Positions 34,479 through 46,544 are shown, counted from the stretch's first letter. The stretch: 64,000 bases of DNA from Thalassia testudinum (GCA_037157565.1 JAZHRO010000073.1:15196501-15260500); one strand, 5' to 3'. Notes: generated by a model from the letters alone, not told the origin. Program-made: numbers and translations.

Positions 34479-35393
34479 GCAACGGCTATTCTAGATGCTT
34501 TAAATTTCTTTCAAGAGATTGCTAATCTTTTTCTCTCTCTGGTGTGCAGGTAAAAATTGGAAGAGCAGCCGCACAACAAACACTCCAACAAACAGGTAAT
34601 CTTCATTAGCCCTCTCTTAAACTCGCTTAAAAGGAACAAAAAATCAATCAACTTAGGGCTACCTGCATCATATATAGTAATTCCTCAAAGTTGCCTAAAT
34701 TTTTCATTTCAACACATTTTAACTGTCCATCTAGCTAAGGTAACTAGGGCTAAAACCTTCTTGATTGAGCCCTAGATACTACATTTTTTAGGCAACTAAA
34801 ATGGACCAACTAGAGCCAACTCAAGAATTGAAAAACTAGGGTTTTTAGAGACACACCTTCTATTAACAAAGAAAAGATCTTCCCAAAAAGAGGTGTACCT
34901 AAACCTTGTTTGAAAAAAAAATCTACACAAGAGAAACCCTAAGCAAATGACTCTCTAAACACTTGAACCCTAAAAAGAAAGGACCCAAAAGCTCTCAAAA
35001 GAACAAGAGGTGAAGTTGACCCCTTGGGTCAACCAACCTTTAAATTAGGTCACTTCTTCACTCAAAAATACCGAAAAGTTCAAGTAAAACCTTAAGCACC
35101 CCGATCTTAAACTAAAATTGGTAGACTTAAGAGGTCAAGATCCCCATTCTGGTCTACCTGGAACCACAGTGACAAGAGAGGTCGGGTGGGGGAAACCCTG
35201 TAACCCGTGGGGATGCTCTACCGTGTAGGGGTCTTTGCGGGACTCACCCTCTCTGGCTGCCCAGGTAATTCTCAGGTGGACGATCTTTCTGATCAAGGGG
35301 TCCATCTGCCTCGCACCTCTATAGTCACCCAACACATTTTTGGGTGTCTTGATTGGGTCCAGCACCTTCTGAACTCATCTCTTCCAGCAGTGC
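34479..35393 (+). other. Leader of element B
   Basis: Non-coding. It contains ggtgtgcaggta at 34541, as in E and F. From 35117 to 35416 it aligns with the leader of A, including two hairpins with compensatory changes (35175-35181 with 35248-35254, and 35216-35230). Small frames at 34557 and 35135-35404 are not genes. Confidence 0.8.
35175..35254 (+). promoter_or_regulatory. Conserved structured leader RNA, copy in element B
   Basis: The outer stem AGAGAGG (35175-35181) pairs with CCTCTCT (35248-35254). The inner hairpin is CTCTAC-CGT-GTAGGG (35216-35230). Its position upstream of gag is where packaging or dimerisation signals lie in retroelements. Confidence 0.65.
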
Positions 35394-36821
35394 ATGTACG
35401 GTAGGAGGTCCTTAAGACCACCCTTAAGACCTCCTTTAGAAATTCACTCTCGTCAAGGACAAGCCTCGACGCCCGTGTTTATGCAGCAACCCCCTCACAT
35501 TATTCTCTCTTCTGATTCAGAACCAAGCTCTTCTTCTTCCCCCATCATGGCTCACCCAGTTGAGGAAGAAAACAATCTGGAGCATCAGCTCCAGCGACTC
35601 AATGACCTCTTCCAAAACTTCATGCACCCACCGCAGCGTCCTATGATGCGGGACCACTACAATCCTACTACGGTGGCCATTGAGCCTTGAGTCAGAATCC
35701 CGACTGGAGGACCTGATTACGAATTGAAGCCCAACATGATTCATGCTATACCTAAATTCCATGGGCTTAATTCCGAAGATCCCTTCCAGCATATCAAACA
35801 ACTAAAGCATCTGGGCCAAACTTTTGGGTCAGATGTGCAAAATCGAGATATTCTTCTCATGAAGATGTTCTCCTTTTCTCTTATGGACAAGGCCGCCCAT
35901 TGGTATCAGAATCAGACCCGGCCAATCAACACTTGGGAAGAACTTCAATTCGAGTTTTTGAAAAGGTTCTTTCCCGTTGGTTGGACCAACGCCTTGCGCC
36001 ATCAGATTACTCACTTCACTCAGCAATCAGGGGAACCTCTCCATGAGGCATGGGATCGTTTTCAGGATCTCATGAGAAAGTGCCCCCATCACGGAGTTCC
36101 TAAATGGGAACAGGTCCAATCTTTTTACCAGGGACTCCGTGAGGACATCCGTCTTTTCGTCAATGCAACTTGCGGAGGAAATATCATGGGTCAACATGAA
36201 GACACCGTGTGGGAGATTCTCGAAAACATGTGCGAGAACTCCATCAACAATGACTCCATGGGATTATTCGACTGGTCGAATATCCGCGCATCGACGAATC
36301 TTAGGGGAGCACATGAGACGCAGGGCCTGTCCGCATCAGTCGACCTGAAGTTAATGGCCAGTCGATTGGACAAGGTCTCAATCATTGAGAAGAAGGTGGA
36401 TGAGCTGACTCAGCACTTGCAGCGAGCCACCTCTACGCATAACCCCTTTGCACAGCCTCCTTCCACAAGGGAAACTGTGCAAAACATTCTCCATCAATCT
36501 TCTCCTAGGATGGATCCATATCCACCATCTGATTCTCTAACCAGAGGTCCATCTGATCCTCTCTATACCAACCCGAGGAATTCCATTCCCCCTTTCTCTG
36601 ATTCTCTAGAGGTTCCTCAGACCTGCGAGGACCTCAACGCCAACCAGAACGACTCGTTCTCCAACACCTATAACCCTGGATGGCGAAACCATCCCAACTT
36701 TCAGTGGGCGGGAAATTCCCAAACCCAAAGACCACCCTTTCAACCCCACCCACAACCCCCTCGTCCTTACCAGCGGCCTCAGCCTCGGCCCAACCCTACT
36801 TATCCATCAGGGGCAAATTAG
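35394..36821 (+). pseudogene. Gag of element B (retrotransposon gag, PF03732-like)
   Basis: One frame runs from 35394 (a likelier start is the ATG of MAHPVEEEN near 35547) to the stop at 36819-36821, broken by a single TGA at 35688-35690. The gag core is clear: YELKPNMIHAIPKFHG, SEDPFQHIKQL, FSFSLMDKAAHWYQ, WEELQFEFLKRFFP, HEAWDRFQDLMRKCPHHGVP (35740-36110), then CGGNIMG and SINNDS. The C-terminal NPGWRNHPNFQWAGNSQ motif is followed by a Pro/Gln-rich tail. Gag forms the virus-like particle in the cytoplasm. I see no zinc knuckle. The TGA could arise from an Arg CGA by one C-to-T change. Pol continues in the same frame after the stop at 36819. Confidence 0.92.
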
Positions 36822-39800
36822 GATCAAATGTCCCTTATCCTTCAGACTCTGGCTGACATTCAAAGAACGAATGCGGCTATTCAAAAGCAACACAAGGACG
36901 AAATTACAGAGGTCCGAAACCAATTGGCCCAGTTGGCAAATTCTCGCCAGCCAGGCACACTTCCTTCCCAACCTCTCCCTAATCCAAACAACGTGCCAAC
37001 CCAGCGGCACGTTATGAACCCAAACCCGGGCCATGCCCATATGATTTATCAGGCCCCCTCTGTTCCTTCACCAGACGGGATAGAGGCCTCCACTTCTTTT
37101 GCGGGTTACCAGCAGCAACCCATCTTACCCAATCCCAACCAAAACCAGGCAGGACTTAATTCCGTAACAACCCGTAGTGGTAAGGAAACCCAAGACCCAC
37201 CTCATCCAAACTACTCCAAGCCTGGTAGTGATCCCAAGACTAGGACAGTAATCCAGGACATTCCCACCCCTATCCCAGATCCAAAACCTGGACCTATCCT
37301 AGAAAAACCAGCCAAGATCCCATTTCCTGAGGCCTTGACCAAGGGAAAGAAGACCACCAAGCCCGTGGCACCTGAGGAGGACCTAGTCAAGCTCTTTGAG
37401 CAGGTCCACATAAACATCCCCTTGATGGATGCAATCCGCCACGTACCGGCTTATGCACGATTCTTAAAGAATGTGTGTACACCCCAGCGTAAGCCGCGAA
37501 GCAAGAGTGGGAGTCCAATTGTTCTGTCAGAGCAAGCCAGCTCTGTAATCCTAAGCAGACTCCCACCCGAGGCTAAAGACCCTGGTACTCCCCTGATTTC
37601 CTGCAAGATAGGTGATACCCAATTTGATAGAGCTTTGCTAGACTTGGGCGCATCCATAAATCTGATACCCACATCCTTACTTGACCATTTAGAAGAACCT
37701 GAGTTAAAACCAACAGTGGTAACATTACAATTAGCAGATCGATCTATAAAGTCACCAAAAGGGATTCTCGAGGATGTTATTGTGAGAGTGCGGGATTTCT
37801 ATTTTCCTGTAGACTTTATAGTCTTAGACATGGATGCACCTGAGAACCCTAGGGATACACCAATCATTTTAGGGAGACCTTTCTTGGCTACTGCTAGAGC
37901 CAACATTAGCTGTGAGGAGGGCCAAATAGAGCTCAAATTTGGGAATCAAACTCTGAAAATTGATATATTTAAGGCCCAACAAGGAATCAATTGCGGTGTC
38001 ATTGAACAAGTTTGTGACGTTAGGGCTTTGGTTGATGAAACACACTTCCAGAATGGCTTGATTATACCTCATCAACCGCAGAAAGATCTTGACCCGCAAA
38101 CTAAGGAGTCGAATCAAGATATAAACAACCCAGTAACTCCCACCCTTGAACCTCACATCTATACTGAACCACCCGCTGTTGCTGATAACCCCATCCTCGA
38201 ACTGAAGCCACTTCCTGCTCACTTGAAATACATCTTTTTGGGTTCTAATCAGACCCTTCTTGTGATTATCAATTCCAACCTCAATCCTGAACAGGAATCC
38301 CGTCTGATTGCTGTCCTCCAGCAACATCGCAGAGCCATCGGGTGGACTCTCGATGATTTGACTGGAATAAGTCCCTCTTATTGTACTCATCATATCTATT
38401 CAAAAGAGGGCGCACGACCTTCTCGTGAGATGCAGAGACATTTGAACCCTAATCTGCAGGAGGTCGTGAAAAAGGAGATCATCAAGTGGTTAGATGCTGG
38501 AATCATCTACCCGATCTCCGATAGTCGTTGGGTGAGCCCAGTTCAGGTTGTGCCTAAGAAGGCAGGACTCACCACCATAACGACTCAGACTAGAGAAATC
38601 ATTCCTACCTGATTAGCCAATGCGTGGAGAGCCTGTATAGATTACCGCCGACTCAATTCCTCCACGAAGAAGGATCATTTCCCACTACCTTTCATTGATC
38701 AAATTCTCGAGAAACTAGCAGGAAATAGGTTCTTCTGCTTTCTTGACGGGTACTCCGATTATAACCAGGCGGCAATCCATCCTGAGGACCAAGAAAAGAC
38801 CACGTTCACCTGCCCCTTTGGAACATATGCTTTCCGAAGGATGCCTTTCGGTCTTTGCAATGCACCCGCTACCTTTTAGCGGTGCATGCTTGCCATATTC
38901 TCAGATATGGTAGGTGATTTTCTGGAAGTCTTCATGGATGACTTTTCAGTTTTTGGAGAATCTTTTGATGATTTCCTCCAACACTTGGTCCAAATACTCA
39001 GGCGATGCATCGAGGTGAGTTTGGTTTTTTCCTGGGAAAAGAGCCATTTCATGGTGCCTGATGGAATTGTCCTGGGACACTTAATTTCAGAAAAAGGCAT
39101 CTAGGTGGATCGAGCTAAGGTTGATCTGATCTCTCGCCTTCCTATGCCTAGCTCGATCAAGGACATCCGTTCTTTTTTGGGGCACGTCGATTTTTACCGT
39201 CATTTCATTCCAGATTTCTCGAAAATCGCACGCCCCTTGACTTCTCTTCTCTCTAAGGATGTACCCTTTGAAATCTCCAAGGAATGCACACTAGCCTTTG
39301 AAAACCTGCGTGACCGAGTCACCCAGGCACCTATCCTACAATCCCCTGATTGGTCTCAACCCTTTGAGATCATGTGCGATGCATCTGATTTCGCTGTAGG
39401 AGTGGTCCTGGGGCAAAAAGCTGATGGGAAACCCGTGGTCATCTACTACGCTAGCAAGACACTTGATGAGGCTTAGCATAACTATACAGTTACGGAGAAA
39501 GAGCTGCTAGCCGTAGTATTTGCCCTTGAAAAGTTTCGATCGTATCTTCTGGGTTCCCATGTCATCATTTACTCGGATCACACGGCTGTAAGGCATCTCC
39601 TTGCCAAGAAGGATGCGAAGCCTCGATTAATCCGATGGATCTTGCTGTTGCAAGAATTTGACCTTGAGATTCGCGACAAAGCGGGAAAGTAAAATGTGGT
39701 AGCTGATCACTTGTCTCGCCTTCCTTTTGAAATGATTGACCGTTTCGGACCCATCACAGAGCATTTTCCCGATGAGCACCTGCTGACTATTGGTACTAGC

Positions 39801-41095
39801 CTTCCATGGTTTGCTAATATAGTAAATTACTTGGCATCTCATCAGATCCCGTCTGATTGGCCGAAGGCCAAGAAAGATAAATTGCGCTCTGATGCCAAGT
39901 ATTACATTTGGGAAGACCCGTACCTTTTCCGCATAGGTGCTGATCAGATCATCCGAAGATGTGTCCCGGAAGAGGAATTCAACAATATCCTCTCTTTCTG
40001 CCATGACCAGGCATGCGGTGGCCATTTCTCTGGGCATAAAACCGCATCAAAAGTCCTCCAGTGCGGCTTTTACTGGCCCACACTGTTCAAAGACGCGTAC
40101 AATCACTGCAATGCATGCAGTCGTTGCCAGACTTTGGGCAACATGAACCATCGCGACATGATGCCTATGCAGCCGATTCTCGTATGCGAAATCTTTGATG
40201 TTTGGAGGATTGATTTTATGGGCCCCTTTCCTATTTCGGATGGTTTCGAATACATTCTGCTGGCTGTGGACTACGTGTCCAAATGGATTGAAGCCATACC
40301 GACCTGAACCTGTGATCACAAAATCGTTCTCAAATTCATTCATCAAAACATTTTCTCAAGGTTCGGGATTCCTCGTGCTATAATCTTTGATGGGGGGACC
40401 CATTTCACAAACGCTTAGTTTAGGTCACTGATGACCAAATATGGGGTGTCTCACCGAATCTCTACTCCTTACCACCCCCAAACCAATGGTCTAGCTGAGC
40501 TGTCTAATCGGGAGATCAAGAAAATCCTGCAAGTCACTATTCGGCCTGACAGGAAGGACTGGTCATCCCGACTTCCGGAAGCATTGTGGGCCTATAGGAC
40601 CGCCCACAAAACCCAGTTAGGCATGTCTCCCTTTAGACTGGTGTACGGGATGGCGTGTCACCTTCCTGTAGAACTGGAGCATAAAGCCTATTGGGCAGTA
40701 CGGAACTGTAATCTAGATTTTCAAAGGCTGGAACCCACAGAAAACTCCAAATCAGCGAGATCGATGAATTACGCCTAGACGCGTATGAGAACTCGCGAAT
40801 CTACAAGGAGCGGGTTAAAGCCTTCCATGACAAGCATATCTCGAGAAAGATCTTTCATCCTGGTCAGACGGTCCTACTCTTTGATGCTCGACTTAAACTT
40901 TTCCCGGGAAAGCTGCGATCCAAGTGGGTCGGACCATATTTAGTCCGACAGGTTTTTGGAAATGGAGCGATGGAAATCAGTCCACTCAGCCACGATTCCG
41001 CACCTTTCATCATGAACGGTCAGAGACTCAAGCTGTTCATTGATGTGACTTCTACTGATTTGGCTGAATCATCTCTCATCCTCCATTCCCCTTGA
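36822..41095 (+). pseudogene. Pol of element B: protease, reverse transcriptase, RNase H, integrase
   Basis: A single frame from 36828 to about 40740, then one frameshift, closing at 41093-41095. Protease: LLDLGASINLIPTSLL with DLGA at 37641. Reverse transcriptase: WVSPVQVVPKK, FLDGYSDYNQAAIHPED, FGTYAFRRMPFGLCNAPATF and the catalytic FMDD at 38931. RNase H: DASDFAVGVVLG at 39378, then [19 protein letters not shown]. Integrase: HHCC zinc motif (CHDQACGGHFSGHKT ... CNACSRC, 39999-40130), WRIDFMGPFP, and [20 protein letters not shown] near 40467. C-terminus: FDARLKLFPGKLRSKWVGPY. In-frame stops lie at 38610, 38877, 39102, 39474, 39688, 40305 and 40416, and the frame changes between 40730 and 40745. 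Most stops fit one C-to-T change at Gln or Arg codons. The copy cannot make a full polyprotein. Confidence 0.95.
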
Positions 41096-41339
41096 GCTTA
41101 TTGCGCCCAGCTGATGGCGTAAAACTCAGCGCTTAACGGGAGGCAGCCCGTCATTTTCTGAAAATCTAAAACCCTTTTCACACTTTTGTGCACTTAAAGT
41201 TCACCCTCATAGACAGCCGACTCCACCTCAGATGCGTGCATCTGAGATTAGAAATCATCCGCAGAATTCATCCCGACCCATTCATTCATTAAAACATCTG
41301 TCTTAAGGAATGAACTAAGTAAATAAAAACCCCTAAGTC

Positions 41340-41377
41340 ACAATGAGGGCATTGCAAACCTTAGGCATGGGGGGGTA
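41340..41377 (+). promoter_or_regulatory. Internal polypurine-like motif of element B
   Basis: ACAATG-AGGG-CATTG, then TTAGGCATGGGGGGGTA, 1.27 kb before LTR B2. It closely resembles the terminal polypurine tract TAGGCATGGGGGTA. Confidence 0.7.
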
Positions 41378-42001
41378 TAAAAGTGCAAAACTTATAAAAA
41401 AGGGGTTTAAAAACAAAAATTCACATATGCCAAAAACACGATAAAAATAAATAAAAAAATAAAAAAAATAAAAAAAAGGAGAAAGGAAATTTTATGGGAG
41501 AAGGGAAAAGAAACAAAACGAAAAGGAGCACAAAAAATGAAAGAAAAGAGTAATAGTCATTAGTAAGAAGCTAAGGAATTGATCTAAGTTCTAGACCCTA
41601 CTCAAGAAAAGAGATGAAAAGTGCATGGTAAGATTAGTAAGAACGCAAACCTTAGGCATTCTTGGATAGACTCTTAGCACCCATTAAGATCTGGACAGTC
41701 AAGAGGTTGAGGAAAATTAAAAGCTGAAGTATTAGGTCAAGGCTTAGGGAGTATTTGACCTCATTAACTAACTTTTGATCTACGGGACTCAGTAACCTAA
41801 GCACCCTAACCTCACACACAGCCTGGTTCAGTAAGCGTAAAAATCAAAATCACGCAAAAGCGTCGCAAAATTCTGAAAAGTACACCTAGAATAGGAGCGG
41901 CCGATCAACACAAGTTGATTTGGACGAGTTCCCAGCACGGAGAGGCGAGAAATCCCCTCGAAGATGCGTAAGAAAATATCATCTCCTCGGTGCTTGTCTC
42001 T

Positions 42002-42021
42002 TAGGATATTCACATATCCTA
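42002..42021 (+). promoter_or_regulatory. Conserved 3'-region hairpin, element B copy
   Basis: TAGGATAT-tcac-ATATCCTA, a perfect 8-bp stem in the context ctcctcggtgcttgtc ... ctgggggcatgtaagc, shared with A. In A one A-T pair becomes a G-T wobble and the loop differs. Confidence 0.7.
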
Positions 42022-42049
42022 CTGGGGGCATGTAAGCACTCTACCAGTT

Positions 42050-42210
42050 CAAATTCCATGGATGGCATTATCATGAAGTGTCAATTGCCAGGGTCTGAAT
42101 TCGGCCACGAAACACCATGGATGGGATTATCCCGAAATCTCAATAGCCAGGGTTCTGGGGGTTGTCATGGGCGGTGCTATCTCGAAGCATCGATTGCCAG
42201 GAACCCTTGA
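42050..42210 (+). repeat. Three tandem modules in the B 3' region
   Basis: Three units with a catgg-tgg, attatcccgaa and caat-gccagg pattern, matching the three units of A at 27190-27345. Confidence 0.65.
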
Positions 42211-42634
42211 GGATTGATGATGGGAGCAATGAATCTGATACAGACCATGTTGAAAAGCCAATCCTAGGCTAGAACTAAAAAGAAAAAGAGAGAGAAAAAC
42301 TCTCCAAACAGAAACTTACTACCTCTCTCTCTTACAAAACGCACTGCGAACTGAGCCAGGGCTAAAATTGTTTCAAGCACGGGGTGCTTTAACCACAAAG
42401 TCCAATAAACCTTAGGTTAGTTCTTGTGGGCCTTAAAAACCTTTGCCAAAGACTGAGGCTAAGGATAGACAGATCTGGATCTTGGTTGGTACTAGAGTAC
42501 CTTTTAAGCCTATGGTCAGCATTCTAACCTAATCTAGGTTCAAATGAAAAAGCACTTATCTGAAGTTGTTAAAAACATCATGGTCTAGAACAAAGGTTAA
42601 AACCGTAGGTTTTTGCTAAGGGACTAGCAAAAGC

Positions 42635-42648
42635 TAGGCATGGGGGTA
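42635..42648 (+). promoter_or_regulatory. Polypurine tract of element B
   Basis: TAGGCATGGGGGTA immediately precedes the TG of LTR B2. Confidence 0.85.
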
Positions 42649-45377
42649 TGATGAGAACCTCGTCATAAATCCTAAACTAGCACCATCTAGCCCAGATTTG
42701 CAAGAAAAAGCTCCTACATAACTCTAGAAAGGCTTGGCTCAGAGAAATTCTGAGTTTGTAAAGAAAATAGAAACTAAGGGGTGAAAATGCAATTTCACCA
42801 ATTCAATCTGAAAACAGGGTAACTCAGGGTCCAAACATAGGTCAAAATAAGCTAATAGGAAGAAAAGTGGGATGAGATGATCCAATAAGGGCTACAGCAA
42901 CTACAAGGAATTAAATGACATTCTGTAACCCTAAAAACAAATCCACTTCAACTCACGAGGTTCGAGGCAAAGAAAAAATCGACTGAATCCTCTAAAATTC
43001 ATAGAAAAATAATCTCTAGGGTTTAGAACCTCCAATTTGGCCTTAGGAACCCATTTTGACCTACATTGAGAACCATTCCCAATTAATAACTTAATTTGGA
43101 TTTTTGCGTAAATTGACTGGTCAAACAAGGTCTGATCTAGAAATAAAATTCACCATTAGAATCCTTAGGCCCCATTTAGTCATGCACAAAAACTTGAGCC
43201 TAAGAAGAGACCTTCTTGACCAACTTTGCATTTTGGTCCTCATCCATTACTTTTTGACCCTCAACTTTTGAAACCCTCGCATTTTGGCCCCTAACTCTTC
43301 TTCGTTCTTTGCATTTGGGTCCTCCCTGCAAAACCCTGAGCAGCGCCATGCTCCGGCAACTTTGCGCGGAGCATGGCGCCGCGCAGGGTAAGGGGGACCC
43401 TTTGCCAAGTCAACCGGGGGTTCCCTACGACCTCTGCCGTCGCAGGGACACCTCCATGGTCTTTGCAACCACCCATACCTCCCGTGCGAATGCGCGGAAG
43501 GTATGGGTCTCCATCTCCGACGTCCTCCGGCGAGGGAGGCACGTCGTCTCCCTCCTCCCTCCTCTCCGATTTCGACTCTATAAAAGCCCTCGACGCTCTA
43601 CTGCACTCTCCAGCTCGGATCTGACGGAGAAACCCCCCCCTTTTCCTCTCTTCCCACTCCGACAGAAGCCCCCCTGCTCCGGCGGTTCTTCCTCCTCCTC
43701 CTCGTCGCTCTGCCGCACTACCAGCAGCAGAGCTGCCTTCACCTGCTCTTCCCGCGTCGCGCCGTACCTAGCACGCGCTCTCCCTCTCTCTCCTCGCCGC
43801 AGCCCTCTCTCGCTGGGCACCTTCTTCTCCGACGACAGTCGATCCGACTGTCGCCCTGCTCCGGCCCCCCTCGTCCCTCCAAGTGGTACAGTTCTTCCCT
43901 TTCCTCCTCTCTTTCTTTTCCCTACTTTAATTTGCTCAATCACCCTTCGATCGCGCTTAATCACCCTCACCTTCTCCATCTCCGGCCACCCTCCGATGAG
44001 ACATTCCCATCACTCCGCAGCCCCATACGCCTCGCCGACCCTCACAGAACCTCCGCCTCCTCACCCTGATCAACCTCCGCTCACCCATTACCACTCCACA
44101 CCCCCACCATACTCTACCGAACAAACCCATTCTCGCGGCCACAGTCCGACCTAGCCCCGCCACCAGACGCCATCCCACGACCTGCCACACCCCGCACCAC
44201 CTTCGCCTTGCCACGGTGAAGGTCCCCTGCATGTTTGATTAGGCCGAAGGGCCGTATTCCTATCTAACAGGTTCGCTGCTCCAGCAGCCATTAGCGATGA
44301 CTGAAGCAGCTTCGAGGCAAGCTCCAGGCCTTGCAGGCCCAGATTCCCAGGTGCTGCAGGTTGGGGAGAAGTCCGCAAACGCTTCTGCCTCTTCAGTTGG
44401 CCCAGACATCGACTGTAGCTGATCAGAGGGTGAGGTGGAGTCATCCTGCGGGCACGCGCGAAGGCAACAGAAGTTAGTCCCACATCGTGGGATTTCAAAG
44501 CCGCGCGCCCGCATAAAGGCAAAAAGTGCCTTAGCCTCTTTGCCTCCTGACCACGGGGTGAGGTCCCTCTCACCCACTCGACTCGACCTCGTCCGCGACC
44601 ACCCCACGCGGACCTGGCCCAACCCGTTTACCCGACCTGCATTCCTCGCCCACCACCGCACACCGGTGGGCCTGGACCCGGGCGTGACCCGTGCCCGACT
44701 ACCCGACAGCTCTGGGAGAGCTATCCTACGAGTGAATTCTGAGAGAGAGAGACGCGGGGGAGGGTAGATTAGGTTTTTGCCCTTGACGAAACTGTGAGTC
44801 TGTAGCCACGAGAAAAGAAGAAGAAGAGAAGGCAGACCGCAGGGGAAGGAGAAGAAAGAAGGAAGGAGGACGCATTGTAGTAGCGGGTTACTTAAGTCGT
44901 CTGATTGAAAAATCAGATGACGCTCCGAGGACGAAGAAGAAGGAGAAGAAAAGAAGGACAGGACTGCAAGGAAAAAGAAAAAGAAGAGGAAGAAGCTCTA
45001 AAGAACCCAAGAGAAGAACAGAAGGAAGAAGACAAAAGAAGAGAAGCGGAACACAAGAAGAAAAGAAGAAGAAGCTCTGAAGAAAAAGAAAGAAGAAAGC
45101 AAGAAAAAGAAGAACAGAGGAAGATCAAGAAGACGGAAGAAAACTGAAGAACCAAAGAGAAGAGAAAAGAAGAAGAAGCCAACAAGACAAATTTTTCTTT
45201 CTCTCTCTCTTTGTTTTTGTAATAGAAACTTTGTATCTCTAGAATACAGTTTGCTCCCTGAGTTCGACCTCGGGAGATCTTTTATTTCCGAGTAAAAATT
45301 GTAATAGTGGCAATGACTATCTGTACTACAACGCCATTTCTATAACAAAACAACAAAATCTAGTCATACCGCCATTA
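42649..45377 (+). repeat. 3' LTR of element B
   Basis: 2729 bp against 2726 bp for the 5' LTR. TATA box at 43579-43586, snRNA-type upstream element at 44477-44487 with TATA-like CATAAAGG from 44512, GAA-rich tract at 44812-45185. The 281-codon frame at 43309-44154 is not open in LTR B1, so it is not a gene. The LTR ends at gccatta. Confidence 0.93.
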
Positions 45378-46544
45378 GTGAACCAAACAAAGAACTAAAA
45401 GAAACTCAAAAGTGCCTCTATATCAAAGGAAAACTCTACGTCCATATCAAAATTATCTAAGGAGAAGGCGGTGGTGTTGGGTCCAGTGGAGGAGGCACCT
45501 CTGAAGCATAGTCGTCGTCCCGAGACAGGTGAAAGCTGAGTGTCTGATGCACTTCAAGACGGAGTGACTAAGGTACCAGTCTGCTACAATCAAGTAGGAG
45601 GTGATGTTGTAGTTTGATCAGAAGGTGAAGGTGCTGTTGCTACTGGTGGGGCTCATCGAGCTCTGGGAGGGCTGTGGCCTCTGAACTGAAGCACGTGAAT
45701 CTACTCTTCCGGTCAATGAAGAAACTACCCCTCCCTGCTCAGGTAGTTGGATACTTGAGTGTTGTGCTCCATTATCCAAACTGGTCTCCATCTAGCGATG
45801 CATCATTGGAGAGATGTTGTCAGTGACGTCCTATATACCCATAGTGTCTTTTCAGGTGAACTGCCTGTCAAGAAAGTGCAACTCATGGTTAAAGAAGGAA
45901 GGAGTGGGTTTAGCTGGTGGAGGAAAGTAAGCATCAAAGTGCCGATAGGGTGTGTAGGCACGTAAAGCAGAGGGTCTAGCTAGAGAAGGTGGAGGCTGGG
46001 AAGAGGAGGAAGTAGTAGCTGTTTGAGGTGGAGGATCTTGTTAATCCTAACATTCCTACTCCATCTTAGAGTAGGTAAGCTTCCTAAAAATACTGACATG
46101 AGAGAAAAACTATTTATGATTTATATCCATAGCGATGCAAAAAGGGAATACACTCATTGGCTTCCTCTCCATTAAGGTGAGGATGAAGTGGTTCCAATTG
46201 AACACCTTGTTAGTCATAAAGGTGTAGAGAACCACAAGCATAGGATCGGGACAATTCTCAAAAGATGTGGACTTAGGAATGAAATTCCATAAAAATACGT
46301 GGTTGAGAGACTACAAGAGAGGATGGAAATAAGGTGACTTGGTATGCTTGCCCAAGTTAAAAGATTTGAGAATTATCAAGGTCTCCCTAATGGTCTCAGA
46401 GGAGATGTCATGATATGTAGGAATAGCGGAGGGATAGCCAATAACCTGAAAGAGGACATCGGCATTGACCAAGACCTCAATGCCGTAGATATTAGACATC
46501 AATTGAATGTCAAAACCCTCACCGATATCGAAGAGATGACTTAT
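45378..46544 (-). pseudogene. Internal region of element J with an unrecognised ORF relic
   Basis: On the minus strand, starting at 46544, a frame reads SHLFDIGEGFDIQLMSNIYG, then VLFQVIGYPSAIPTYHD and FHPLL. Past a stop it goes on with MLVVLYTFMTNKVFNWNHFI and LMERKPMSVFPFCIAMDINHK (to about 46110). A Ser/Pro-rich, stop-ridden stretch follows to about 45500. The layout recalls the putative plant transposon protein domain found in many plant retroelements (PF20167-like), but I hold that loosely. It lies between where pol would be and the 3' LTR of J, the place of the env-like frame in Sireviruses. It is interrupted on its upstream side by LTR C1, and B has split J at 31730/45378. Confidence 0.45.

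Larger units (their letters stand above)
41096..42648 (+). other. 3' untranslated region of element B
   Basis: No open frame of note: where Athila elements may carry an env-like gene there is none. It holds an internal polypurine motif (41340-41377), a conserved hairpin (42002-42021), three tandem modules (42050-42210), a palindrome GGTACT-ag-AGTACC (42488-42501) and the terminal polypurine tract. All of these have counterparts in the A 3' region. An A-rich stretch lies at 41395-41560. Confidence 0.85.
31731..45377 (+). mobile_element. Element B: full-length Athila/Tat-like gypsy retrotransposon, 13.6 kb
   Basis: LTR 31731-34456, tRNA-Asp primer site, leader, gag, protease-reverse transcriptase-RNase H-integrase, a 1.5-kb non-coding 3' region, polypurine tract, LTR 42649-45377. 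The LTRs differ by only a few per cent by eye, mostly C/T and G/A changes, so the insertion looks recent. I could not identify a target-site duplication (the flanks end ccatgg on the left and start gtgaa on the right). The order with integrase last and no chromodomain fits the Athila/Tat branch. I see no env-like frame. Confidence 0.93.

Noticed and set aside
43309..44154. 281-codon open frame in LTR B2
   Set aside because: The near-identical LTR B1 breaks the frame by small indels and stops. It is GC-rich LTR sequence without a domain.
43900..44240. Arg-rich and Trp/Gly-rich frames on the minus strand of both B LTRs
   Set aside because: They are present in B1 and B2 only because the LTRs are copies. 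There is no start context or domain, and they sit antisense in the transcribed LTR.
31726..45382. Target-site duplication for element B
   Set aside because: The pentamers next to the LTR ends (catgg and gtgaa) do not match, and shifting the ends by a few bases did not give a convincing repeat.
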